Program-made: the position numbers and the translations under genes
Shown here: in pieces, positions 51,350 to 61,163 of the stretch
Layout of the letters: every line of letters starts with the position of its first letter
Numbering within the stretch: position 1 is the stretch's first letter
Assembly (NCBI RefSeq): GCF_011764565.1
Contig: NZ_AP022871.1
Location: 7,626,320-7,690,319 of the forward strand
Direction of reading: 5' to 3'
From: Phytohabitans suffuscus
Lineage (GTDB): Bacteria; Actinomycetota; Actinomycetes; Mycobacteriales; Micromonosporaceae
Length of the DNA: 64,000 nt
The notes under the pieces: model-generated
The model's input: only the letters and a program-made list of their open reading frames with translations
What the model was told of the DNA's origin: nothing
Database searches by the model: none

Positions 51350-52500
51350 ATGGGCGGCGGCTCTGCGCCCGGGGCGATCCGGGGACGGTCCGCGATCGTC
51401 GCGGTGGGCAACACGGCTCAGGGCACCGTGCCGGGGATCTCCGCGGACGAGCTGGCCGTCGAGGCGCTGCGGGTCACCCTCGACGGCGCCGGCATCGCCA
51501 AGTCGGCGCTGGACGGGCTGATCACCTGCAAGTCGTACGGCGGCTTCGGCATCGACACCGAGATCGGCCGGCTCGCCGGGCTCAACCCGGCCTACAGCGC
51601 CACGCTCGACTACGGCACCTGCAACTTCTCGCTGCACCTGGCCTGCGCCGCGATCGACGCCGGCCTGGCCAGCACGGTGGCGATCGTCTACGGCACCACG
51701 CAGCGCAGCGACGGCAACCGCTTCTCGCACCCGTTGGGCCGGCAGGACGAGGCGTCGGTGTACGGCTTCCTCAACGTCGCCGGCCCGGCCGCGATGGCGT
51801 TCCGGCGCCACCAGCACCTGTACGGCACCACGGAGGCCGACCTCGGCCGGGTCGCCGTCTCGCAGCGGCGGTACGCCGAGCAGAACCCGCTGGCCATCTT
51901 CCGCGAGCCGCTGACCCTCGACGACTACCTCGCCCAGCCCTACCTGGTGGCCCCGCTGCGCCGCGCGGACATGTGCATGATCTCCGACGGCGGCGCCTGC
52001 CTCGTCGTGGCGAGCGCCGACCGGGCCCGGGAGCTGACCGACCGCCCGGTGCACGTCATGGGCATCGCCCAGCAGACCGGACTGCGCGACCGGCAGAACG
52101 CCGACCAGTGGCTGCGCCCCTGGATCCGGCAGGTCGCCGACCGGGTCTACGCGGGGCCGGCATCGGGCGGGAGGCGATCGACGCGCTCTACATCCAGGAC
52201 CCGACCAGCGTGTGGGTGCTGCAGATGCTGGAGCTGTACGGGTTCGTCGAGCCCGGCGGGGTGGGGGAGGCGTTCGCCAAGGGCGAGGTCGGGTACGGCG
52301 GGCGGCTGCCGCTGAACACCAACGGCGGGCAGCTCTCCGAGGCGTACATGTGGGGTTTCCTGCACCTGGTCGAGGCGGTGCGCCAGCTTCGCGGCGAGGC
52401 CGGCGCGCGGCAGCTGCCCGGCCCGCGCACCGCCCAGTACTGCTCGACGTTCGGCTTCATGAAGGCGGCCAGCACGATCCTCAGCCGGGAGCTGCGATGA
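51350..52500 (+). CDS. Thiolase-like lipid-transfer-type acyltransferase/aldolase (apparent frameshift)
   Basis: About 383 residues when corrected; a thiolase-fold protein of the SCP-x/Ltp type. SAIVAVGNTAQGTVPGISAD opens the fold, and GGQLSEAYMWGFLHLVEAVR near the C-terminus is the thiolase GG region. Where degradative thiolases have the nucleophile Cys (CxSG) the sequence is LDYGTCNFSLHLACAAIDAG and no CxSG is present. Frame break at the G4 run 52153-52156; restoration continues GAGIGREAIDALYIQDPTSV. The next gene, overlapping, encodes a DUF35 protein. Ltp2 with a DUF35 partner is a known aldolase in steroid side-chain removal, so a retro-aldol role is likely. Confidence 0.82.
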
Positions 52501-52874
52501 CGGCGGACGACACCACGTTCTGGGCGCAGGCGCGGGCCGGCCGCCTGGTCTTCCAGCACTGCGCCGGCTGCGGCTACGTCCGGTGGCCGGCGGCCGGCGT
52601 CTGCCCGCAGTGCCTGGGACGCGGGTACGAGTGGAAGCCGGTCCAGCCGGTCGGGACCGTGTGGAGCTACGCGGTCTACCACCGCGCGTACTCGGCCGCG
52701 CTCAAGGACGCGGTCCCCTACAACGTCGCCCTGGTCGAGCTCGCCTGCGGGGTCCGGCTGCTCACCCGGCTGGTCGGCGAACCGGCCGTGGGCAGCCGGG
52801 TCGAGGCCCGGTTCGAGGAGATCGGCGAGCACGGCGTGGTGCCGGTGTTCGCCCCGCCGCCGGCGACGGCGTGA
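52497..52874 (+). CDS. Zinc-ribbon OB-fold (DUF35) protein
   Basis: A 125-residue protein with the rubredoxin-like zinc ribbon QHCAGCGYVRWPAAGVCPQC followed by an OB-fold (VGTVWSYAVYHRAYSAALKD). DUF35 proteins bind thiolase-like enzymes and guide CoA substrates. ATG overlaps the stop of the thiolase-like gene, which supports a complex. A CoA-transferase begins 1 bp after the stop. Confidence 0.92.
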   Translation: MTADDTTFWAQARAGRLVFQHCAGCGYVRWPAAGVCPQCLGRGYEWKPVQPVGTVWSYAVYHRAYSAALKDAVPYNVALVELACGVRLLTRLVGEPAVGSRVEARFEEIGEHGVVPVFAPPPATA

Positions 52875-52875
52875 C

Positions 52876-54071
52876 ATGGGCGGGGCACTGGACGGCCTGC
52901 TCGTCGTCGACCTGTCCCGGATCCTGGCCGGGCCGTACTGCACCCAGATGCTCGGCGACCACGGAGCCGAGGTGATCAAAGTCGAGCCGCCGGACGGCGA
53001 CGGCACCCGGCAGTGGGGAGAGTCGTACGGCGACGGCGTGAGCGCCTACTACGCCGGCCTCAACCGCAACAAGCGCCACATCGGCGTCGACCTGGCCACC
53101 GCGGCCGGGCGCGCGCTCGTGCTCCGGATGCTGGAGGACGCGGACGTGCTGGTGGAGAACTTCAAACCCGGCACGATGGAACGCTGGGGATCGGCGCCGA
53201 GACGCTCCTGGACCGGTTTCCGCGCCTGGTCTACTGCCGGATCAGCGCCTTCGGGGCCGACGGGCCGATGGCCGGGCTGCCCGGCTACGACGCGGTCATC
53301 CAGGCGTACTCCGGCATCATGCACCTGAACGGCGAGCCGGATGGCGGGCCGATCCGGATCCCGATGCCGGTCACCGACCTCACGACCGGGCTGCTGGCGT
53401 TCAGCGGCATCCTGCTGGCCCTGCGCGAACGCGCCCGCTCGGGGCGCGGCCAGCTCGTCGACCTCAGCCTGCTCGACGGCGCGCTGAGCCTGCTGCACCC
53501 GGCCGCGGCCAACCACTTCCGCACCGGCGAACGGCCGCGCCGGCTCGGCAGCGCGCACCCGAACATCGCGCCCTGCGACACGTTCGCCTCGCCGATGGGG
53601 GAGATCTACGTCGCGGCGGGCACCGACCGGCAGTTCGCGGTCCTCTGCGACTACCTCGGCGCGCCCGAGGTCGCCGACGACGAGCGGTTCCGCACCAACG
53701 CCGCCCGGCTGGCCCATCGGGCGGAGCTCACCGCGATCCTCGCCGACCTCGTGGCGCGGATGGAGTTCGACGCCGACGCCGCCCGGACGATGATCGTCAA
53801 GGGGATACCGGCCAGCCTGGTACGCCCGCTCGACGAGGTGCTCGACGACCCCCAGGTGCACCGGCGCCGGATGGTCGAGACCGTGGACGGCCGGCGGGTG
53901 CTGGGCATCCCGGTCAAGCTCGGCCGCACACCCGGGACGATCCGCACCGCGCCCCGGCCGCCCGGCGCCGACACCCGCGACGTGCTGGCCGGCCTCGGCC
54001 TCTCGCCCGAGCAGATCGAGAAGCTGCTCGCGGACGGCGTCGTGACGCAGCACCCGCCCAGCCGCGCGTGA
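52876..54071 (+). CDS. Class III CoA-transferase (apparent frameshift)
   Basis: About 398 residues when corrected. LDGLLVVDLSRILAGPYCTQ, GAEVIKVEPPDGDGTRQWG, NRNKRHIGVDLATAAGR and VLVENFKPGTMERWG are typical CaiB/BaiF features. The frame breaks at the G4 run 53186-53189 after ERWG and continues IGAETLLDRFPRLVYCRISA. GRGQLVDLSLLDGALSL retains the nucleophile Asp. Last gene of the BVMO operon before a new promoter. It should transfer CoA to an acid produced by ring opening. Confidence 0.88.
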
Positions 54072-54100
54072 GGCTGGTGCGCTCCACGTCACCAAAGGTG

Positions 54101-54127
54101 CTGACAATTGTGTTCCTGCGGTATAAC
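54101..54127 (+). promoter_or_regulatory. Promoter with TTGTGTT in the spacer
   Basis: CTGACA (54101-54106) and TATAAC (54122-54127) are 15 bp apart, with TTGTGTT (54108-54114) between them. The GTG start at 54135 would be at or next to the transcription start, so the mRNA is probably leaderless. Confidence 0.55.
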
Positions 54128-54134
54128 AACTTGT

Positions 54135-55331
54135 GTGGGACATCAAATCACCCCCGGCCCGCTCGCCGGCATCACGGTCGTCGGGCTGGAGCAGGCGGTC
54201 GCGGCGCCGTTCGCCACGCGCCAGCTGGCCGACCTCGGCGCCCGGGTCATCAAGATCGAGCGGCCGGGCGGCGGCGACTTCGCCCGGGGGTACGACGGCG
54301 CGGTACACGGGCTCTCCAGCTACTTCGTCTGGCTCAACCGGGCCAAGCAGTCGCTGAGCCTGGACGTCAAGGACGAACGGGGCCGCGCGGTGCTCACCCG
54401 CCTGCTCGCCGGGGCGGACGTGTTCGTGCACAACCTCGGACCCGGCGCGGTCGACCGGCTGGGGTTCGGCGCCGCCGCGCTCGGCGAGCTCAACCCCCGG
54501 CTGGTCAACTGCGCCATCACCGGCTTCGGCAGCGACGGCCCGTGGGCCGGGCGCAAGGCGTACGACCTGCTGATCCAATGCCAGACCGGACTTGTCTCGC
54601 TGACCGGCGGGCCGGAGGCCGGCGCCCGGGTCGGCGTCTCGGTGGCCGACATCGCCGCCGGCATGTACGCCTTCAGCGGCGTGCTGACCGGCCTGCTCGC
54701 GCGGGCGACCACCGGCGTCGCGCGGGCGGTGGAGGTCTCCCTCTTCGACGCGCTCGCGGAGTGGATGAGCCAGCCGGCCTACTACACCCGCTACGGCGGC
54801 ACCCAGCCGCCGCGGCTGGGCACCCACCACGCGACGATCGCGCCGTACGGCGCCTACCGAGCCGGCGACGGCCGGGACGTCCTGCTCGCCGTCCAGAACG
54901 ACACCGAGTGGCGGGTCCTCTGCACGGAGTTCCTCGGCCGGCCCGACCTCGTCGACGACCCGCGGTTCGCGACCTCCGCGGCCCGGGTCGGGAACCGCGC
55001 CGCGCTCGACGAGGTCATCGCGGCCGAGTGCGCCCGGCAGGACAGCCCGAAGATCATGGACCAGCTCGACCGGCTGCGCATCGCGAACTCGCCGATCAAC
55101 GACGTGCACGACTTCCTCGACCATCCGGTGCTCGCCGAGCGGGGGCGGTGGCGCCCGGTGGACAGCCCGGCGGGGACCTTCGAGGCCCTGGTGCCGCCCG
55201 TCGCGGTGGCCGGCGTGGAGCCCGTGTTCGGCCCGGTGCCCGCGGCCGGGGAGCACACGGACGCGATCCTCGCCGAGCTCGGCTACACACCGGCGGACAT
55301 CGCCGGGCTCCGCGGCGCATTGGTGGTCTGA
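54135..55331 (+). CDS. Class III CoA-transferase
   Basis: A 398-residue intact CaiB/BaiF CoA-transferase: LAGITVVGLEQAVAAPFATR, GARVIKIERPGGGDFARGYD, VFVHNLGPGAVDRLGFG and GVARAVEVSLFDALAEWMSQ, with the Asp of LFD at the nucleophile position. GTG 54135 is chosen since the promoter TATAAC ends 7 bp earlier. It is followed by a carboxylesterase and a SnoaL-like gene. Confidence 0.9.
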   Translation: MGHQITPGPLAGITVVGLEQAVAAPFATRQLADLGARVIKIERPGGGDFARGYDGAVHGLSSYFVWLNRAKQSLSLDVKDERGRAVLTRLLAGADVFVHNLGPGAVDRLGFGAAALGELNPRLVNCAITGFGSDGPWAGRKAYDLLIQCQTGLVSLTGGPEAGARVGVSVADIAAGMYAFSGVLTGLLARATTGVARAVEVSLFDALAEWMSQPAYYTRYGGTQPPRLGTHHATIAPYGAYRAGDGRDVLLAVQNDTEWRVLCTEFLGRPDLVDDPRFATSAARVGNRAALDEVIAAECARQDSPKIMDQLDRLRIANSPINDVHDFLDHPVLAERGRWRPVDSPAGTFEALVPPVAVAGVEPVFGPVPAAGEHTDAILAELGYTPADIAGLRGALVV

Positions 55332-55401
55332 ACACGTGAAGGGCTTGCCTAACCCGCGCCAGGCAGCAATGATGAAGCGATCCTCTAATGATGGAGAGAC
55401 C

Positions 55402-56873
55402 GTGGGCATCGAGGTGACCCTTCCGCAGGGGACGTTCCGCGGCCGCGCGAGCGACGGTGTCCTCAGCTTCAAGGGCGTGCCGTACGCCGCGGCGCCGGTC
55501 GGCGACCTGCGCTTCGCACCGCCGCAGCCGCCCCCGCCCGCCGTCGGCGTCGTGGACGCGAGCCGGTACGGGCCGACGGTGTCCGGGCCGCCGCAGCGCT
55601 CTGCGGTCATGGCCGAGCTCGTGCCGGACCCGACGATCCCCGGCGCGAACGGTCTCAACCTCAGCGTCTGGACGCCGGACACCGGCGCCAGCCTCCCGGT
55701 GTTCGTCTGGATCCACGGCGGCGGCTTCGTCACCGGCACCGGAGCGGTGACCGCGTTCGACGGCAGCGCGTTCGCCCGCGACGGCGTCGTGGCCGTGGTG
55801 GTCAACTACCGGCTCGCCGTCGAGGGGTTCCTGCAGATCCCCGGCACCGTCGCCAACCGCGGCCTGCTCGACCAGGTCGCCGCGCTGGAGTGGGTCCGCG
55901 ACAACATCGCCGCGTTCGGCGGCGACCCGGCCCGGGTGACGGTCGCCGGCGAGTCGGCCGGCGGGATGAGCGTGATGACGCTGCTGGCGACGCCCCGGGC
56001 GCGGGGGCTCTTCCACCGGGCGATCTCGCAGAGCGGCGACGCGCACCACGTGCACACGCCGGACCAGGCCGCGCTTGTCACCGCCCAGCTCTGCGCCGAC
56101 CTCGGCGTCGCGCGGAGCCCGGACGCGCTCGGCGCCGTACCCGACGACGAGCTGTACCGCGCGCTCAACGAGGTCATCGGCACCGTGCAGGCCGGCCGGG
56201 ACCCGAAGTGGCGGCCGCTCAACCGGCTCGTCGTACAGCCGGTCGTCGACGGCGACGTGCTGCCGCGGCACCCGGTCGAGGCGTACGCCGACGGAGCCGG
56301 TGCCGGCGTCGCCCTGCTGGTCGGCACCAACGCCAACGAGTACGGCCTGTTCACGATCCCCACCGGCCTCGCCGGCGCCCTGGACGAGCCCCTGCTCGAA
56401 GCCCTCGTCGGCCGGCTGGGCGTGGACGCGCGCGAGATGATCGCCACGTACCGGGGCCTGCTGCCCTCCGCCGACCACGCCGACCTGTTCATGGCGATCC
56501 AGGGCGACTGGTTCGCCGGCGTGCCGATCGTGCGGGCCATCGAGGCGCGCGAGAAGGCGGGCGCGCCGTCGTACGCCTACGAGTTCGCGTGGAACCCGCC
56601 CACGTACGGCGGCCGGCTGGGCGCCTGCCACACGATCGAGGTGCCGTTCGTCTTCGACACCCTCGCCGACCCGTGGGGGCCCGGCTGCGCGGCGACGCCC
56701 CGCCGCAGCCGCTCGCCGACGAGATGCACGGCGCCTGGGTCGCGTTCGTCTACGGCACGGTCGACTGGCCCGCGTACGGGCGCGACCGGCTGGTCCAGCG
56801 GTTCGACACCGAAAGCACGGTCGTCCGTGACCCGTACCCGGGGCGGCACGGTGCGTGGGACGGCATCATCTGA
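55402..56873 (+). CDS. Type B carboxylesterase (apparent frameshift)
   Basis: About 490 residues when corrected; an alpha/beta-hydrolase ester hydrolase. FKGVPYAAAPVGDLRFAPPQ is the type B N-terminal pattern, VFVWIHGGGFVTGTG the oxyanion hole, and VTVAGESAGGMSV the nucleophile elbow with Ser. The histidine region is GACHTIEVPFVFDT. One G is missing from the G5 run 56675-56679; restoration gives ARLRGDAPPQPLADEMHGAW to the stop at 56873. GTG 55402 has GGAGAG before it. It can open the ester or lactone produced by a BVMO. Confidence 0.87.
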
Positions 56874-56892
56874 CGACGGAAGGCGGTACCCC

Positions 56893-57401
56893 ATGACCAC
56901 GACCGACACGGTCGCCGACAAGATCGCCCTCAACGAGCTCGTCGCGCGGCTCTCCCGGGCGGTCGACCGGACCGACCGGGAGGCGATCGTCGCCTGCTAC
57001 ACCGAGAAGTCCTTCGACGACCACGGTCGCTTCCGGGGCAGCGGGGTCGAGTTCGCCGAGTTCATCTGCGACTCCGACTTCACCAACGCCTCGCCGTTCC
57101 TCTACCACCTGCTCGGCCAGTCCATCTGGGACGTCGAGGGCGACGAGGCGTTCGGCGAGACGTACTTCGACTTCTACATGCAGACCGACGACTCGTCGCT
57201 GGCCCATTCGTTCGGCCGCTACCTCGACTACTGCCAGCGGGTCGACGGGGAGTGGCTGCTGACCTACCGGCGGGTGGTCATGGACTACCGCGGTACCCAC
57301 CCAGCCACCCACGTGACGACCGCGTCGGCCGGCCACTACGCCGGGACCGCGACCGAAACGACCCGGTCTACAAGCGGCTGCGCTGGCCCGAGGACCACTG
57401 A
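56893..57401 (+). CDS. SnoaL/NTF2-like protein (apparent frameshift)
   Basis: About 169 residues when corrected. KIALNELVARLSRAVDRTDR followed by EAIVACYTEKSFDDHGRFRG is the SnoaL-like ring-hydroxylation/isomerase N-terminus; DGEWLLTYRRVVMDYRG ends the barrel. One G is missing at 57343-57345; the restored tail is DRDRNDPVYKRLRWPEDH. ATG 56893 has GGAAGGCGG upstream. SnoaL-like proteins include dehydratases and isomerases; the specific reaction cannot be assigned. A paralogue is at 60618-61160. Confidence 0.82.
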
Positions 57402-57411
57402 GCGCTCTTGT

Positions 57412-57442
57412 TTCCCGGGCGCGCCGCCGGCGCGCCCGGGAA
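57412..57442. terminator. Bidirectional hairpin between convergent genes
   Basis: TTCCCGGGCGCGCC and GGCGCGCCCGGGAA form a perfect 14-bp stem around GCC, between the SnoaL-like stop (57401) and the BVMO stop (57462). A classic GC-rich actinomycete terminator without a T-tract. Confidence 0.8.
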
Positions 57443-57461
57443 CAGCGCTTCGCCTTCGGCG

Positions 57462-59042
57462 TCAGCCGAAGACGAAGCTCGCGTAGCCCGCCTCGGCCTC
57501 CTCCTCGCACCGGGCGCGGTACTGCGGGATGCCGCCGGCGTACAGCTGGTACACCCGGGGCTTGCCCGGCACGTTCGAGCCGAACGCCCACGAGGTCGCG
57601 TCCTCCAGGACCGTGCCGCGCACCGTCGACTCCACGTGCGCCAGCCACGCCTCCTCGGCCGCCGGGGTGGTCTCCACCCGCCGGTAGCCGCGGTCCGCCA
57701 TGTGGCCCAGGCAGTCCATCACCCAGTCCACCTGGATCTCGGTGGCGCGCGGGATGTTGCCGGTGGTGCTCTGCGGCCCGCCGACGAAGAACAGGTTCGG
57801 GAACCCGGCGCTCTGCAACCCCAGGTGGGTACGCGGGCCGGCCTCCCAGTGGCGGTCGAGGCGGACCCCGTCCCGCCCGCGGACGTCGATGCGCCGGATC
57901 GCCCCGGTGACGGCGTCGAAGCCGGTGGCGAGGATGGCGACGTCGATGTCGTAGTGCCGCGCCGCGGTCTGGATGCCGCCCGGCGTGAACCGCAGGATCG
58001 GCTCCTGCGCCAGCGGCACCAGCGACACGTGCTCCTGGGCGAACACCTCGTAGAAGCCGTCCTCCAGCGGCGGCCGCTTCATCCCGAACGTGTGGTCGGT
58101 CGGGATCAGCCGCTCCGCCACCTCCGGGTCCTTGACCCGCTCCCGGATCTTGTCGCGCAGGAAGTCGGTCACCGCGGCGTTCGCCGCCCGGTCGCTGCTG
58201 ATGTCCCGGTAGTTGGCCAGCACCATCGTCAGGCCCGGGGCGTCGTACAGCCGCTGGAACTGCTCGCGGCGTTCCTCCTCGCCGACCTCCAGCGCGGAGA
58301 CCGGCAGCGGCCGGTGCACGAAGCCGCCCGGCGTCTCCCGGCAGGTCCGGTGGATGCTCCGCGCGGTGCGGCGGATCTCGCGCATCCGTTCCGGGGTGAT
58401 CGGCCGGTTGTTGATGGGCGTGCACCAGTTCGCCGTCCGCTGGAACACGACAAGCTCCGCGGCCTCCGCCGCGACGTGCGGGATCACCTGTACGCCGCTG
58501 GAGCCGGTGCCGATCACCGCGACGCGCTTGCCGCGCAGCTCGACCGGTTCGTGCGGCCAGCGGGCGGTGTGGTGCCAGACGCCCGCGAAGTCGGCCAGCC
58601 CGGGGATCGCCGGCACGTACGGCTCGGACAGCGGCCCCACCGCGGTGACGAGGAACCGCGCCCGCAGCCGCTCGCCGTTCTCGACGGTCACCGTCCAGGC
58701 GGCGGCCGCGTCGTCGTACACGGCGGAACCGACCCGCGCGCCGAGGCGGATGTCGCGGCGCAGGTCGAACCGGTCGACCACGTGGTTGAGGTAGCGCTCG
58801 GTCTCGGGCTGGCCGGCGAACTCCTCGCTCCAGGTCCACTCCTCCAGCAGTTCGGGAGAGAAGAAGTAGCCGTAGCTGTAGCTCTCCGAGTCGAAGCGCG
58901 CGCCGGGATACCGGTTCCAGAACCAGGTGCCGCCGACACCGGCGCCGGCCTCGCAGAGCTGGACCGAAAGGCCCGCCTGCCGCAGCCGGTAGAGCTGGTA
59001 GATACCGCTGATGCCCGCGCCGACCACGACGGCGTCCAACAT
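57462..59042 (-). CDS. Baeyer-Villiger monooxygenase
   Basis: A 526-residue intact BVMO. FAD motif DAVVVGAGISGIYQLYRLRQ, GGTWFWNRYPGARFDSESYS, perfect fingerprint FAGVWHHTARWP (residues 152-163), NADPH motif VAVIGTGSSGVQVIPHV, and ATGFDAVTGAIRRIDVRG in the C-terminal half. ATG 59042 is preceded by AGGGAG. It is the third BVMO in the window and the closest relative of the one at 21258-22894. Divergent from an aldehyde dehydrogenase. It oxidises a cyclic or linear ketone; the substrate is unknown. Confidence 0.93.
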   Translation of the reverse strand: MLDAVVVGAGISGIYQLYRLRQAGLSVQLCEAGAGVGGTWFWNRYPGARFDSESYSYGYFFSPELLEEWTWSEEFAGQPETERYLNHVVDRFDLRRDIRLGARVGSAVYDDAAAAWTVTVENGERLRARFLVTAVGPLSEPYVPAIPGLADFAGVWHHTARWPHEPVELRGKRVAVIGTGSSGVQVIPHVAAEAAELVVFQRTANWCTPINNRPITPERMREIRRTARSIHRTCRETPGGFVHRPLPVSALEVGEEERREQFQRLYDAPGLTMVLANYRDISSDRAANAAVTDFLRDKIRERVKDPEVAERLIPTDHTFGMKRPPLEDGFYEVFAQEHVSLVPLAQEPILRFTPGGIQTAARHYDIDVAILATGFDAVTGAIRRIDVRGRDGVRLDRHWEAGPRTHLGLQSAGFPNLFFVGGPQSTTGNIPRATEIQVDWVMDCLGHMADRGYRRVETTPAAEEAWLAHVESTVRGTVLEDATSWAFGSNVPGKPRVYQLYAGGIPQYRARCEEEAEAGYASFVFG

Positions 59043-59165
59043 GGGAGGGCTCCCTTTCCAGAGCGGGGCGGCTTGCCGCGAACAACGTTGGAGCGCCCAC
59101 CTCGGCCGCGTCACCGCCGTATAGTGTTCATAATACTGGAAGTCCATTACTTGGCGGGCGGGTCG

Positions 59166-60575
59166 ATGAGAGAGTTACACCATTGGGTGCACGGGGAGCC
59201 GCGCGCCGGCGGTACGCCGCTGACCGTGTACGGCCCCTTCGACCGGTCGGCCCTGACCGTCGTACCGCTGGCCGGCGCCGAGGTCGTGGCGGCGGCGGTG
59301 GAGTCCGCGAGAGCCGCGTTCGCCGGCTGGCGCCAGTGGTCCCCGGCCGACCGCGGCAGGTTGCTGGTCGAGCTGTCCCGCCGGATGCGCGAGCGGTCCG
59401 GCGCCTTCGTCGACGCGGAGGTGGCCGAGACCGGCAAGCTCGCCGCCGAGATGCGCGGCCTGCTCGGCGTGAGCGCCGACTACTTCGAGTACTACGGCGG
59501 TGTCGTGCGCGCCCTGTTCGGCGAGACGATCGCGCTCGGGCCGGACGACCACGCGTTCACCACCCGCGAGCCGTTCGGCCCGGTCGGCATGATCACCCCG
59601 TGGAACGGGCCGCTGAGCCAGGCGTCGCGCGGGATCGCGGCCGCGGTCGCCGCCGGCAACACGGTCGTGATCAAGCCATCCGAGTTCACGCCGAGCACGA
59701 CGCTCATGCTGGCGCGGCTCGCGTCGGAGGTGGGCTTCCCGCCGGGCGTCGTCAACGTCGTGCTGGGGGACGGCCCCGGCGCCGGGGCGGCGCTCGCCGG
59801 CCATCCCGGCGTCCGGCTGGTCGCCTTCACCGGCTCCGTGGCGACCGGACGGAGCATCGCGCGGGCGGCGGCCGACCGGCTCGTACCGGCGATCCTGGAG
59901 CTCGGCGGCAAGTCACCCAACATCGTCTTCGAGGACGCCGACCTGGACGCCGCGTGCGCGAGCGCGCTGACCGTCTGCGTCGGCGCCGGCCAGCAGTGCG
60001 CGGCGCTGTCCCGGCTGATCGTCCAGTCCAGCGTCTACGACAGCTTCGTCGAGCGCGTCGGCGAGCGGATGGCCGAGCGCGTACCCGGTCCACGGCTCGC
60101 GCCGATGACCACCGAGGCGCAGTACGAGAAGGTGCTGACCTACTTCGACATCGCCCAGCGCGACGGCGCCCGGCTGGTGACCGGCGGCGGGACACCCGGC
60201 GGCGACCTCGCCGCGGGCCGGTACGTGCAGCCGACCGTCTACGCGGACGTCACGCCCGGCATGCGGATCTTCCGGGAGGAGATCTTCGGACCGGTGCTCG
60301 CGGTGTCGAGGTTCGCCGACGAGGACGAGGCCGTGGCGCTCGCCAACGACTCCGAGTACGGCCTGGTCGCCAGCGTCTGGACCGGCGACTCGGCCCGGGC
60401 GCTGCGCGTGGCGTCGCGCCTCGAAGCCGGCCAGGTGACCGTCAACGGCGGCCGGACCGGCATCGAGACGCCGTTCGGCGGGTACAAGTCCAGCGGCCTC
60501 GGCCGGGAGAAGGGCTTCGAGTCGCTGTACCACTACACCCAGGTGAAGACCACCGTCGTGTCGACCCGCCGGTGA
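59166..60575 (+). CDS. Aldehyde dehydrogenase
   Basis: A 469-residue NAD(P)+-dependent aldehyde dehydrogenase: MITPWNGPLSQASRGIAAAV, NTVVIKPSEFTPSTTLML, the cofactor loop FTGSVATGRSIA, Glu segment LELGGKSPNIVFEDADLD, nucleophile Cys in GAGQQCAALSRL, and REEIFGPVLAVSRF. ATG 59166 is the start, with only a weak GGCGGG site upstream, after an AT-rich stretch (CGTATAGTGTTCATAATACT) that contains the likely promoter. It is the third aldehyde dehydrogenase in the window. Confidence 0.92.
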   Translation: MRELHHWVHGEPRAGGTPLTVYGPFDRSALTVVPLAGAEVVAAAVESARAAFAGWRQWSPADRGRLLVELSRRMRERSGAFVDAEVAETGKLAAEMRGLLGVSADYFEYYGGVVRALFGETIALGPDDHAFTTREPFGPVGMITPWNGPLSQASRGIAAAVAAGNTVVIKPSEFTPSTTLMLARLASEVGFPPGVVNVVLGDGPGAGAALAGHPGVRLVAFTGSVATGRSIARAAADRLVPAILELGGKSPNIVFEDADLDAACASALTVCVGAGQQCAALSRLIVQSSVYDSFVERVGERMAERVPGPRLAPMTTEAQYEKVLTYFDIAQRDGARLVTGGGTPGGDLAAGRYVQPTVYADVTPGMRIFREEIFGPVLAVSRFADEDEAVALANDSEYGLVASVWTGDSARALRVASRLEAGQVTVNGGRTGIETPFGGYKSSGLGREKGFESLYHYTQVKTTVVSTRR

Positions 60576-60579
60576 CGCG

Positions 60580-60641
60580 CCGCGCGTCAGTCTCCGATCG
60601 GCCCGAGCGGCCGCGCGTCAGCCTTCGATCGGCCCGAGCGG
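60580..60641. repeat. 31-bp tandem duplication at a gene end
   Basis: 60580-60610 and 60611-60641 differ at only two positions. The second copy contains the stop codon (TCA on the plus strand, 60618-60620) of the minus-strand SnoaL-like gene. Same unit length and location relative to a stop as 1817-1878. Confidence 0.93.
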
Positions 60642-61160
60642 CCGGGCGTAGGACGAGTCGGTGCGGTCCCGCGCGACCACACCGCCCGGACGGCGCTCGA
60701 CCGGCGGCAGGTCCGGCTCGGTGACCCCGCCCACCCATTCGAGCAGCGAGACCCGGTAGGCGATCGCCCACCGCCCGGCCCGGCGCTCGAACCGGTCGAC
60801 GTAGCGGCCGCCGTGCAGCGTCACCGGCGTACCGGTGCGGTTCTGCCCGACGAAGATGTAGTAGGTCTCGGTGTGCGCCACGTCGCCGTCGAGGTCGCAC
60901 GTGTGGTTCATGACGTAGTGGTGGTGGCCCCGATGGTTGGCCCGGTGCCCGGCGAACGCCCAGTCGGCGAACTCCTCGACCGTGCCCCGGAAGACGCCGT
61001 GGTCGTCGATCGCGCCCGGATGGTACGCGGAGAGCAGCAGCTCGCGGTCGAGCCGGTCGACGCCACGGCAGCACCGGTGGACGCAGTCGAGGATCTCCTG
61101 CCGGTCGAGCATCCGCCGCACCCGTTCGGCCTCCGCCCCGGCAACTCCCTCAAACATCAT
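60618..61160 (-). CDS. SnoaL/NTF2-like protein
   Basis: A 180-residue protein with LDRQEILDCVHRCCRGVDRL, DRELLLSAYHPGAIDDHGVF and RYVDRFERRAGRWAIAYRVS, the same fold pattern as the SnoaL-like protein at 56893. The gene starts at ATG 61160 or 61157, within a few bases of a TATTAT -10-like element, so it is probably leaderless. AACACAA (61164-61170) overlaps the start region. Role unknown; possibly a dehydratase or isomerase for a hydroxylated intermediate. Confidence 0.85.
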   Translation of the reverse strand: MMFEGVAGAEAERVRRMLDRQEILDCVHRCCRGVDRLDRELLLSAYHPGAIDDHGVFRGTVEEFADWAFAGHRANHRGHHHYVMNHTCDLDGDVAHTETYYIFVGQNRTGTPVTLHGGRYVDRFERRAGRWAIAYRVSLLEWVGGVTEPDLPPVERRPGGVVARDRTDSSYARPLGPIEG

Positions 61161-61163
61161 TGG

